Both the position numbers and the translations under genes were made by a program. The notes below the pieces were generated by a model, which worked only from the letters and a program-made list of their open reading frames with translations, ran no database searches and had not been told where the DNA came from. Positions 40,801-53,900 of a DNA stretch of 64,000 nucleotides are shown here, piece by piece. Position 1 is the first letter of the stretch, and each line of letters begins with the position of its first letter. This stretch comes from Conchocele bisecta (taxonomy: Eukaryota; Mollusca; Bivalvia; Lucinida; Thyasiridae), in contig CM055272.1 in assembly GCA_029237695.1 (NCBI GenBank), positions 36,094,791 to 36,158,790 on the forward strand, read 5' to 3'.

Positions 40801-43800
40801 TCAAGTCAATGTGACTTAGGACTGCAGAGATATAAGGTATTTAAAAACTTTAACGCAGATTTCGGAACACAAACTTCTAAGTCATTTGACCTTGGGCACA
40901 GGGGCCGCATGAGTGGGATACAGCACGAATATATGGATGATGACTAATAAGCATATGAAGTTTCAAGTCAATGTGACTTAGGACTGCACAGATATAAGGT
41001 ATTTAAAAACTTTAACGCAGATTTCTGAACGCAAACTTCTAAGTCATTTGACCTTGACCTTGGACACAGGGGCCGCATGAGTGGGATACAGCATGAATAT
41101 ATGGATCGTGAATAATAAGCATATTAAGTTGCAAGTCAATGTGACTTAGGACTGCACAGATATAAGGTATTTAAAAACTTTAACGCAGATTTCGGAACGC
41201 AAACTTCTAAGTCATTTGACCTTGACCTTGGACACAGGGGCCGCATGAGTGGGATACAGCATGAATATATGGATCATAACTAATAAGCATATGAAGTTTC
41301 AAGTCAATGTGACTTAGGATTGCAGAGATATAAGGTATTTAAAAACTTTAACGCAGATTTCGGACAGACGGACGCACGCACGGACACACGCACGGACACC
41401 CGGACGCACGGACACCCGGACGTCATTGTGATCACTATGTATCGCTTTCCGCAAGCGGGCTCAACAAAAACATACCTCCTGGTGTCGCCCAATGACGGCC
41501 TGTGTTTCTGGGTCAGACAGGACACCGCGGGCGTTTAAGTCGTCAATGAGATTTGTCTTAAGGTTGTGGATGGCTCGCTGCTGCTCCTCTATCTTTGCCA
41601 TCTAGATTGAAGGTACATAAAACATTTCAAGGCAATATGTCTCAGATATTGATAAAAAACAAGATGGCTGCAACCCGCATGTCACGCCCGCCGAGGCTTT
41701 GATAGTACATGTATACTGAAAAACGTTAACCAAAAACTTTAACCCTTCCTACGCTGTTTACGGAAATGGCCGTCAGCCGTTTTTCATTTTTGCTTTAATT
41801 CTTAACAAAAACCTGGAGACGATTCTCATGTTCTGTCAAATGTCAAAACCAGGTTTTTGTCGAGAAATATTGAAAATAAAACATTTCCAGCAGACGACAA
41901 CATTTAATTCACCGTAGTAAGGGTTATCCCGGACGCTCGTAAATACGCCAATAAGCTGATTATATCGCTCTGTCCACAAGCGGGCACGACAATGATGAAA
42001 CTAATAAGAAAGAAAGAAAATAATATAATTATACTTTTAGCTTGTTTTTCTTCAACCCATGGTCACCAAAACTGGGGCCGCCCAATAATTTGACCAGTTG
42101 ACATTTTATTTGTTACAAATTGTATTGCAAACTAAAATACCACAATATGTCATGTATACAGTGCATTCACGTACATGGTGGACCACTGTACATACAGCAC
42201 AGAAATCACAATGAAAAACATAACAATAATAAAAAAACTTAAACACATTTGGCTTATGTGAACATAAGTCCTCAGTGACCTATACCTCGGGAGGTGGGAC
42301 GTGGGTCGCACGCAAAACAAAGCACCATCCCTAGACACACATTGTGGCCAAATATTATCAAAATCGGTGAGGGGATAATAATAAAAAACATTACAACTAA
42401 TCCTACCTCCTTTGCCTTGCTGAACTGCAGGCCGGCAATCAGAGTGCCCAACCTCTCCTCCTGTTCCTTCAGGGCCAGGGATCGCTCCTTTAACATCTCG
42501 ATACGGATCTACAATATATCAGGCGACAGGATTTGTATTGGCCGTAACATCTCGATACAGATCTACAATATATCAGGAAACAGGATTTGTATTGGCCGTA
42601 ACATCTATCAGGCAACAGGATTTGTATTGGCCGTAACATCTCGATACGGATGTACAATATATCAGGCAACAGGATTTGTATTGGCCGTAACATCTCGATA
42701 CGGATGTACAATATATCAGGAAACAGGATTTGTATTGGCCGTAACATCTCGATACGGATGTACAATATATCAGGAAACAGGATTGCAAACAGGATTTGTA
42801 TTGGCCATAACATCTCGATACGGATGTACAATATATCAGGAAACAGGATTTGTATTGGCCGTAACATCTCGATACGGAACTACAATATATCAGGAAACAG
42901 GATTTGTATTGGCCGTAACATCTCGATACGGAACTACAATATATCAGGAAACAGGATTTGTATTGGCCGTAACATCTCGATACGGATCTACAATATATCA
43001 GAAACAACAGGATTTGTATTGCCGTTAACATCTCGTACGGAACTACAATATATCAGGAAACAGGATTTGTATTGGCCGTAACATCTCGATACAGAACTAC
43101 AATTGATCAGGTAGAAGAATTTGTATTTTCCGTAAAATCTCAATACAAGATCTACAATGTATCAGGTAACGATCTTTGTATCGGTCCAATACATACTAGC
43201 CGATAACATAGTAGTATCAGGCATCGACCTGATACCAATATCCGGGTTACAATGAATCTGACAATTCATTGGTTGAACAGCATCAGATGATGTAATCAAT
43301 TGACGTCAGTGTAATGACGCAACTTAAACGTGTCCGGATTCTTTTCAGTGAAAGCTATTTTATATTTGATCAAGGGCTAGCATAAAAAGTCTGTTGATAT
43401 AAAGTTTATCAAGCTCGTCTTAATTAATCCACTCAGACTTATAAATCATCCTCTCAGACATACATCCACTCAGACTTACAAAGAATTATCCACTCAGACT
43501 GACAAACCGTCCAATCAGACAGCTCGGACTTACAAATCAACCACTCAGATCTACAAATCATCCACTCACTTACAAATCATCCACTCAGACTTACAAAGCA
43601 TCCACTCAAGACTTACAGATTCCAGCTCACTGGCCCAGTCCAGTTTGCGGCCATGCATTACGGCCATTTTCTGCTCCACGTGTTCCTTCATTAACTCCAG
43701 CTTCTGTCGCCGACTGTCATCGTCCGATTCCTCCGCATTGTTCTCCATTCTCCTTTTCTGTACCTATTGGTGATAGTTCAAAACTTGGTTATAAATTGGA

Positions 43801-44852
43801 TGCCTAATAAAACAATCAATTGAGAAAAACGATGGGATTTTGTAAATGCGGCATATTTCGAATTTGCTCTAAACATTTTGTCAACTTTTGACGTCATTTA
43901 CGGAAACATCGTAAATTTGTTAATTATTTTTCATGAGATATAGCACATCTTCAAAATCACATGGCTCATCTCAATTGATTCTATAAAAGTTTTAGTTGTC
44001 TGGTCAGTGCAATTGGTAATAATTCCAGCACAAAAATATTTACACAATTCCCTAACATTTGATTGGCCCGTAGCAAGTCTCTGTCCAACATTTATATCCC
44101 AGTAAACTCCCACGCCGAACTACTTTCCGTAACCGTAAGGTGCAGTTAAAATAATTCTTAAGAAAACGGAAAATAAACATTTTCTTGATGAATTTATTTA
44201 AAATGCTGGAATTATAAGCAATGAATGGCCTTTTTGTGGAATTTATCGGGGATATAAACTTGGAAAAGTCGCGGGAATACTGGACGAGGCCGGAAATGAC
44301 CAATAGGATAAAAATAAACAATTGGCGATAAAAAATTACAATTTTCGAAAAAAAACTAAGTTTTTTTGTTTGTTTTTTTTTCGAAAATTGTAATTTTTTA
44401 TCGCCAATTGCGAAAGTGGCTTTTCCAAGTTTATACCCCAATAAATTCCACAAAAATGTAATTCATTCCTATAATACATACGCTTCGCACCAATGTGGCT
44501 GGCTCAGTTTCGATCCTCAACAGGGGCAGTAGGTGAGATGGTATGGTGGTTGTGGTGGTGGTCTAGCATTATAAGGGTTAATTATTATTTGCTGCAATCC
44601 AAGTTCATGTTGCATTGAAGTCTATGAGAGTTGAGAAAATTGTTCCATATTTATGGCATAGGGGTGTATAATAGGGACCCATGTACCTCAGTCTCCTTGT
44701 GTTGCTTCAGCTGGAGTTTCTCCATCTGCACGGCACGTTTGTGGGCCAACTTCTCCTCAATCATACGCTTCTGTCGCAGCTTGTTCAGCGTGAGGCTGTA
44801 ACAGATTGGTTGGTTGGCACATTGGTTCGTTAGTTGAGTATTGGTTGGTTGG

Positions 44853-44927
<75 letters not shown>

Positions 44928-47900
44928 CCTTATGTGCCAACTTCTCTCTAGTATACACTTCTGTCGCAGCTTGTTCTGCTGTAACAGGTTGATTGGTTAG
45001 TTGATTGATTGATTGATTTATGTATTTATTGATTGATTTATTTATTTATTGATTGATTGATTTATTGACTGATTGACATATGTTTCACATTAGAAGTATT
45101 ATTTATATATATGCTATTTACTTCATTTACTGAACAAAATGATAAAATGACTGACATTAGGTTTCAATATGATATTTATGAAATGATTGACTAAAATGGT
45201 AGATTTTTTTATTAAACTTACTGATTATTAAGTGTTTTATTTAATTGATCAATCAATCAATCAATGTATTTGACATGGGATTCATGTGAAGCATCGTTAA
45301 CCAGAAAATGGCACTAATTGATAAACAAATCTGATTTGATTTAATCCCATTTTCGAATAATTACAAAGGAATAGTAAATATCATCAATTGAAGGAGCCAG
45401 TGGAATAAGGGGGCTAACTCCATCATGGGGAGTTAGCCCCCTTATTCCACTGACCCCTTCAATTATTTCGGGGTGAAAGTATCAACTTGTGCCTATATAC
45501 CTGTTTTCTAGTTTCACCATCTGCTTTTCATGTTCCTTGAGAATTCTGTCCCTTTCCTCTTCCGACATAGACACTTGGCTACTCACAAGTTTACTGAAAA
45601 CATACAGATAACACTATTGTATATATATTGTTAATATACCATAAATACTCTACCCTTCTATCGCTGTTAACATAGGCTGTTAATATACAATAATTATTCT
45701 ACCATTGTTAATACACGATAATTATTCTACCATTGTTAATAAACACAATTATTCTACCATTGTTAATATGCCACAATTATTCTACCATTGTTAATATACC
45801 GTAGCTATTCTAATAAACGCCCACGGGCTATGCAATTTTCTGATTTAGTTTTGTCATTATAATTGCATAAAAACACCGAAATTTGAGTTCTGAGATAACT
45901 TTACTATGTGAAAATGAAATGAAAATATAGGAGGGGGCTACTATTAGAGGCTACTATTAGAATCAATATGACACAACCTGAAAGTGAATCCAAACAAGAA
46001 ATGCGTTTGTCGAACGCGGATGCCAGCATATTTGAGAAACTGTGACAAATTGGTTAAACGAAAAGTGTGACGGACAGACAGACGGACAGACGGACGGACG
46101 TTCTTACATTAGGGTACTTATGTGGCTTATCACATGTTAAATATTAGCCACATAAAATGATTTTTAGCCACATAAAACGATTTTTTAGGTGGCTAATTAT
46201 AACCAACCCTATCCTTTAATAAGTCCATAACCCTGTGGGGCTAGCCACATAAGTACCCTAATGTGTGCCCGGACAGACGGACGTTCCAACATTTTGGGTT
46301 TATGGGGTATTTCCATTGTTTGAAGAACAATGAAAAAGCCCCTAAACAACAATAGAGTTTATGAGGTTACGGAATATTACAAAGGAATCTTTTGTTCCCA
46401 ACCACGCCCCTAAGCTCTCAAACCCCCGGACGTTGGCCCGGACGGACAGACGGACAGTCCAAACACTATATGCCACCCGTTTAGAAACAAACATCTCTCT
46501 TCATAAATGGAATAGTCTGAAAATCATTATGTGATGATTGGATTGGTCCTTATATTAACCCGTAGAATGCGGGAACCGGAAATTGTCATCTGCTGTTGTT
46601 TCATATTGTTCTTTTTTTTTCTTCAATAAAAATATGGTTTGGCAACACTTTAGAATCACTTCCATTGGAAATGATTCCAAATTGCTGCCAGATCATGTTT
46701 TTCTTTATAAAAATGGAAAATAATAAATAATCAGCAGACAACATATTTTAATTCAGTATTGTAAGAGCTAACACATTACAATTCATTCCAGTTACTTGGG
46801 GATGAAAGGGTTAATAATTTGCACAAACAGACAAGGCCCTACCTGACGACCTTGTCCTCGTATTCACGGAGTTGTTCCTGTTCTGTCTTCTCTGCCTCCT
46901 TCCTCTGGCTCGCCTCCTCTCTCGCCTTCTGGAGCCGCTCCTGTACAGATTGTTCGTTGGTTGGTTATGGTTGATTAATTGCTGGACTGATTGGTTTGTT
47001 GATTGACTGATTGGTTCATTGATTTGACTGATTGGTTCATTTATTTATTTATTGGTTTGTTGATTTATTGATTGGTTCTTTGATTTATTGATTGGTTTGT
47101 TGGCGACTGATTGGTTTGTAGATTTATTGTTGATGTATTCATTGGTTTGTTGATTTATTTATTGGTATGTCGATTTATGGACTGGTTCATTGATTGGTCA
47201 TTTTGTTTGGTTGCTTGTTGATTGATGCATTGATCGATTGATTGATTGGTTCATTGATTTATTGACTGTTTGGTTTGTTGATTGATTGCTTGATTTATTG
47301 ATTGTTTGATTAATTGATTTATTGATTAGTTTATTGACTGACTTATTGGTTTGCTGATTGATTGATTCATTCATTCATTCATTCATTGAGTGGTTTGTTG
47401 ACCGATTGATTGGTTTGTTGACTGATTGATTGGTTTGATGATTGACTGATTGGTTCATTGATTGGTTAATTGTTGATTGTTTGTTAGCGTGTTGATTTAT
47501 TAATTGCTTCGTTGATTGTTTGGTTTGATGATTAATTGCTTCATTGATTGATTGATTGGTTCATTAATTGATGTGTTGGTTTGTTGATTTATTCATTCAT
47601 TCAGTGATTCATTGATTGACAGATTTATCGGTTTGTTGACAGCTTGATTGGTTTGTTGATTGATTGATTGATTGATTGATTGGTTCATATATTAATTGAC
47701 TGGTTGGGTAGAACCAGCACCCACCTGAAGATGCTGCAACTGTTTCTGGCGTGACTTGTCCTGGGAAGTCTTCAACATGCCCACCTCTTGCTCGTGTTGT
47801 CGGAGCATCTTCTGGATCACTTCATATGCCCGGTCTGTCAAGGACAGGAATAATTGACCCCACTGGTAAATGAGACCTTATAGCAATAGTCACAATGGAA

Positions 47901-50900
47901 ATGGAAACTGGAATGGATTTTGATAGGTTAATTTTGCAACCAATCCAACCATTACAAAATGGTTTTCAGACTAGTCCATTTATGAAAAGGGGGGGTATTT
48001 TGTTTCTAAAAAATATGAAAAATACATTTAAAAAGTGCAGATCCGGATGAGACGGCTCGTTACGAGCCGGCTCATCTGGATCTGTAATGTTTGCATAAAC
48101 CGCTATATTGGGCTTCGGGTTCAAAGAGTTAAGTGCTGCCAAACCACATTTTTATTGGGAATAAAAACAACTTACGAAACAGAAACAGACAATATTAGAT
48201 CGTTTCCAGCAATCTAAGAGTTAAACATTTTTTTTACAATACAAGGAATTTCACCATTTCACCTATTGGATCACAATAATGTTCATTTGTAACAATGACA
48301 AATGCATATAAAAATAAAAATGTTACCAGTCTGTCAAGCAGATTGTATAATTACCAGAATAACCCTAAATATTCGGACACCATTTATTCTGGGGAAAGAC
48401 ACATTAATATATGGTTTCCCACAACAACAAATGTCCCACTATTTAGGGTTAGTATAGATGTACTGGCTTATTACAATAACAAATGTATTGGATACAATTT
48501 GTTTACAAAACAAATTGTTTTAGTATGGTTTTACTGGCTTATTATAATATATAAAGCTAGCTGGGCGTGGCCCGCATGTCACGCCCGCCGAAGCTTTGAT
48601 AGTATAGCGAAAAACTTTAACCAAAAAAAAAACTGTAACAAAAAAATTTAAACAAAATCTTTAACCTGGACACACGTACATACGTACGCCAATGTGCCGA
48701 CTATATTGCGCTGCCCGCAAGCGGGCGCGACAAAAATAGGAGTTTCCAAAACAAGTTGTATCCAAATACATTTGTTATTGTGATAAGCCAGTACAACCAT
48801 ACTAACACTATACAAGAGACGAGGCAAATCCACGAAGGCCGGGTTTTCTTCAAGGCATAGACAATTGGATAACAGATAATTGGCTATTAATGTTATTATG
48901 ACCACAATCGAAGTGACAACTGTCAGTGGCCTAAGATGACAAAAGAAGCCAGTGTATGAGAAAACCTACATGCAGTTACAGTCTGGCATACATGTATTAG
49001 TACAAGATATGAGTCTGTAAAGTCTAATTTAAAATGGCTAAGTCCATTACGCGGAAAAAATAGGTCAAGATCAACTAAAGGTCACATGTTGTATAGTGGT
49101 ATGTGTTGGGCACCCGTTGGTTATGAGGATGTGCAAGTATAGTGGTCCTAGGTGGTACAGTAACAGAGAAATGGACCTAAACACGAAAACATAACGTTGA
49201 AAATGGCTAAATCGATTACGCGGAAAAAATAGGTCAAGGTAAAACAAGGTCACATGCTGGATGGTGATATGTGATGGGGACCCATTGGTTATGAAGTTGT
49301 GCAAATATGGTGGTTTGAGGTGGTACAGTTATGATAAAAATTTGTCCAGAAATTGAGAAAACACAAAAACTTAACATTGTAGACGCCGCTGCCGCCCACC
49401 ACTTGCCGCTGCCCGCCTGCCCGCCCTTCGCCCGCCCACCCTTCGCCAATCCAACACCTGGGATTCTTTTTTTTAAAAAACCAGTCTAAAAATAGAGCTT
49501 TCCCAAAACAAACAGTGTCCAAATATTTAGTGCTATTGTGGTAAGTACAATGTTTTTCTCCCCCAATGCAAGATGGTGACACCTACCATTCAATCCAAAT
49601 TTCGAGAGGAGTCCGGTCTGTACCCCCTTCAGCTCCCCCTCTGTCTGTGTGAAGATGATCGTGCGCAGCTTGGTGAGATCATCCGTGTGTTCGATGTCGA
49701 TGTCGTTCTCCAGATTGCTACGCTCCAGTCGCTGCTGGGATAGCAACTTCAGGCGACCGTCCGCATATGTCACCGGATCTGGAAGTACATATATTACATG
49801 TATACATGCTACCCAGTGATTTACCGTGATTCTAGTAGGATTTGTTTCCTTGAAGGAAATATTTCCTACTAGATGATCGCAATGTAATTGACGACACGTT
49901 TTGACGTCATTTCCGGCGAAGAAACAATTCATATGCTAACGTCAAAATTGTCAATTGACAACGTTATAAGCTGGTCTAAGAGCAAAGTTCACATTTTTCG
50001 ATGATCATGTAATATACAATTTATTCCACTACCAGTTGAATAAACTCTATATAGTGAACCTCAATGAAGAATTATTTCTTTATTGCCACATTCTCGCTAT
50101 AACAGTCAATATTTGACCCACTGTTTGAAGAAAAAATATGAGTATATTGTATTCATCATGGTTTTCCATTTGTTCTTGTGAAAAAATTTGTAAAAAACAA
50201 TAGCTGGAGACTTGATATATCAATGGTCTAGTAACATAAGGTCGTAACTGCTATGCTAAAGCATAGCAGTTACGACTTTATGTTACTAGACCACCGATAT
50301 GGTATGTGTTTTTTTAAGGTGCATAGATGCACAAAGTCAGGGATTCCGCTGGCGATTGCCACTTTCGTAATTGGCGATAAAAATAAACAATTGGCGATAA
50401 AAAATTACAATTTTCGAAAACAAAATAATTTTTTTTTTTTTTTTTTTTTAAATGGCGATATTTTTATTTTCCCCAGCGGAATCCCTGCAAAGTGAATTTA
50501 GATTTTTATTTGACTCCAGCGTCATTGTTTTTGGACTTTGAATTTCTCGATTTTGCCTTCTAAGAACTAAAACTTTTAAACTATAATAGTTGGAGATTTC
50601 ATATTTGGTGTGTGGCCTACTTATGGTGGAACACTGGAATTCCTACGTGTTTCCTAGCTATGCCTGATAAACTTAATATCAAAAGACACTAGCCTAGTAT
50701 TCTCTATATGTGACTGGAGAAATGGGGCTTATGGGATTTATGTCAATACCTATTGGCCCATCAGTCTGAATGGCCTGACATCGCTTGTCATATTCCTTCC
50801 TCTCCATGTCGTGTTGTTTTTCCAGGTCGGCAAGGCGTTTCTGCTTCAGCGCACTCAGTTTCTTGTGGAGCTCGTTCTCCTGCCGAGATCTCTCCTTGTC

Positions 50901-53900
50901 CATCTTGTCCTTGATGGCCACCATGTCCTTCTTGGCCTGCTCGATTTCCTTCTCCGCATCGTAGGACGTAATCACGTCCAGCCTGAAAACATAGCAAAGC
51001 AATATAGGGTGCTGTTTTTAACTTAAATAGCTGGACACGTGATATACTGACTGAGTGGCAAACAGTTAACCCATGATCAGACTGTGCGAAATCTGGGACT
51101 CAACTGGTTGCATATGTGTCTGTGACTGGAGAAATGTGGCTTATGGTATTTGTGGATGTTCAAACTTCTGATCTGCTAGTGCCCTCTTAAAGCCGGATAA
51201 AGATCAGAACTATAAGCTGGAAGAATTACAAGTGTTTTATTGACTGAATGAGTACAGACCTTGATCAAACCAAATGGCTCGGATGATAATTGATAGATAA
51301 ATTGATTGATTGATGGGTGTTACGCAATTTTAAACAGAGATGAGAGAGTGAAGTTTAATAGTAAACTGTGAAGAAAACGTTGTAAATTCTATCATTATAG
51401 ACGTAGATATATGTCATTACAAGAGAACAGACCAATGTTGCAACAGACCAGTCATGAACCATCAATTACTGTGCCCAAGAAACTGAAGCATAAAACTCAC
51501 TTTTTCATTTTGTCAATGATGGATATCTGGTGTCCGGCCACCGTGTTGAGCAATTCACTTTGGTCCTCTTCCTCGGTTTCCTGCAATGAAATCAATAGTT
51601 TCGGTATTGTTGGTTGGTTTATTGTTTGATTGATTGCTTGATGGATAGAAGTGCTGTTGTTGGTGGTGTTTAACGGCCTATCAACAGCTAAGGTCATTTA
51701 AGGCTGGGCCAGCGGGTTCGATCCCGTATTTAACCTGCTGCATTGGTTGAAAATCCCAAAATCAGAAGTTCAGTACGGAATATTTGCATTGAAATAAATA
51801 TATATTTTCAGCCCTGAAATTAGAATAACCAGACTTGGTGCCAGGTCCATACCACACCAAAGTCACTTGGCCCCTTCCCCTAAAAGTAATAGGATTAGGA
51901 ATAATCATATTACTCATACATGGGGTATAACCAGATTAAACCCTCAAATACAAGAATGCCAAAGACGTACGTGAGGGCCAAACCAGGTCTTCGTTCGGGA
52001 TACTGGTAAGGACAAATCCCGATCCTTAAATTATCCATCGCATGCATAGAAGAGGGTTTTACCTTAAGATCCTGGATTAAAACTTTGTCACACCGACTGT
52101 TTTTATCTCATTTTCAATGTTACTCAACAAAAATATGTTTAACAGTATATATCAATATATGTGGCTGTGACTGGGGAAATGGTGATTATGGGGCTTACGA
52201 CCAGTGCAGATCCTGATCCCTGTGCATCTGCACAGTCTGATCAGGATCTGCACTGTTCGCCATTCCATCAATGAAACACCAGTAATGCTTTTAAAAAACA
52301 ATACAGATCGCTATCAGGCTACAGACGTGTCCTATTAGATCATGATCTACACTGTTCACAAATCCCATAAGCCCCATTTCTCCAGTCACTGCCACATATG
52401 AGAAGGCCGAATCAAAACTTTCCGGCAAATTCCGACAGTTGGCCGTGCTATCATCGTGTTATGCCCAAGACTCTCTTTCTGATCTCGCTCACGAAGGCAG
52501 TTAACCCTTACTTCGCTGAATTAAATGTTGTCGTCTGCTGGAAATGTTTTATTTTCAATATTTCTCGATAAAAACCTGGTTTTGACAGCACATGAGAATC
52601 GTCTCCAGTGGAGACGATTATCATGTGCTGTCAAAACCAGTTTTTTGTTAAGAAAAAATGAAAAACAGCAGGCGGCAATTTCCGTCAACAGAGTAGGAAG
52701 GGCTAAGATAGTCGAACATCTCCGAATGGTGAAAACACCCACTCTGTAATAGCCACTGTTATATATCCAAAATGGATAATCCCCTATAAACCTCCTTAAT
52801 TATAACAGCCACCACCTCTCTACGACAGCCGCAATGTTGCTGCTGTAGAGAGGTTGCACTGTAGTTGTGTCCCTTCTGGTCAACAGAACTGATTGTATGA
52901 AGATTTAAATCATCTAACTGAACACATTAATTTGTTTCAGAAATGCTACCATCCAGAGCTCCAATTAAGCTACCACCCAGAGCTCCAATTAAGCTGCGTA
53001 TTTGCGTAAATACCCAATTAAAATTGCCGAAAACCCCAATTGAAATCCGAAGTAGCAAGTATCAAAAAGCAATAACAATTTTGTGGTACCTTTATTGTTT
53101 TCTGGTAAGTGTAGATACTGATCTTTTAGCACATTCCTGCAGGCTGGTATGGATATATGCTTGAAGTTGGAGAAAACAATAAACAGACCACAAATATAGC
53201 ATATTTTTCTTATTTTCCATGAAAACACATCTTGGTATTTCATTACAATTGTCTCCAAGGATACAATTCTAATGAAATGCCAAGATATGTTTTCATTTCA
53301 AAGCAAACTAATTCAATAATTGCTGTCTGTTGATGTGTAAACAGTAGTGTGATTTGATTTTACCCAATTAAAATGTCGAAATACCCAATTGCTTTAGAAA
53401 TGATGGAGTGACAATACTCAATTACTAATTCCTTATCTGTAGCCTATTTCACCAACATTGCAAAGTATGCTTTTCTAGCAAAGTATACTTTGAGGGAGTA
53501 ACCATTTATTTCCCCCGAAATGCATTATTTCATAGAGAACTAACCACTGCATATATTTCATGATTAAAAGTATGCAGAATTATTATACTGAATGTATTAC
53601 ATTATCACAGCCAACAGCCAAAATGGCTGTGATAATGTAATAAATTCAGTATAATAAAAAATAATAAGTTTATCCTAAACTTGAAAATTTCTCCCTCAAA
53701 GTATACTTTGCTAGAAAAGTATACATTGTACTTTGCAATTTTGATGAAATCGGCTACTGGAGCCCTGACTACCTACAAGTCATTAAAACTGAATGAAATT
53801 CACAAAAGATTTCTCAACTGTCAATAAACTGTTCAATTATACTTTTGCATTTACAAACTTCTTACTCATACTCATATAAGTTAAACATGCCCCAGGACGA

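Noticed and set aside
42294..43081. Several open frames of 125-244 codons on both strands (ISIRMYNISGNRICIG-type repeats)
   Set aside because: All are frames of the 54-bp array (a multiple of three). Only the 42407-42508 segment on the minus strand is a real exon.
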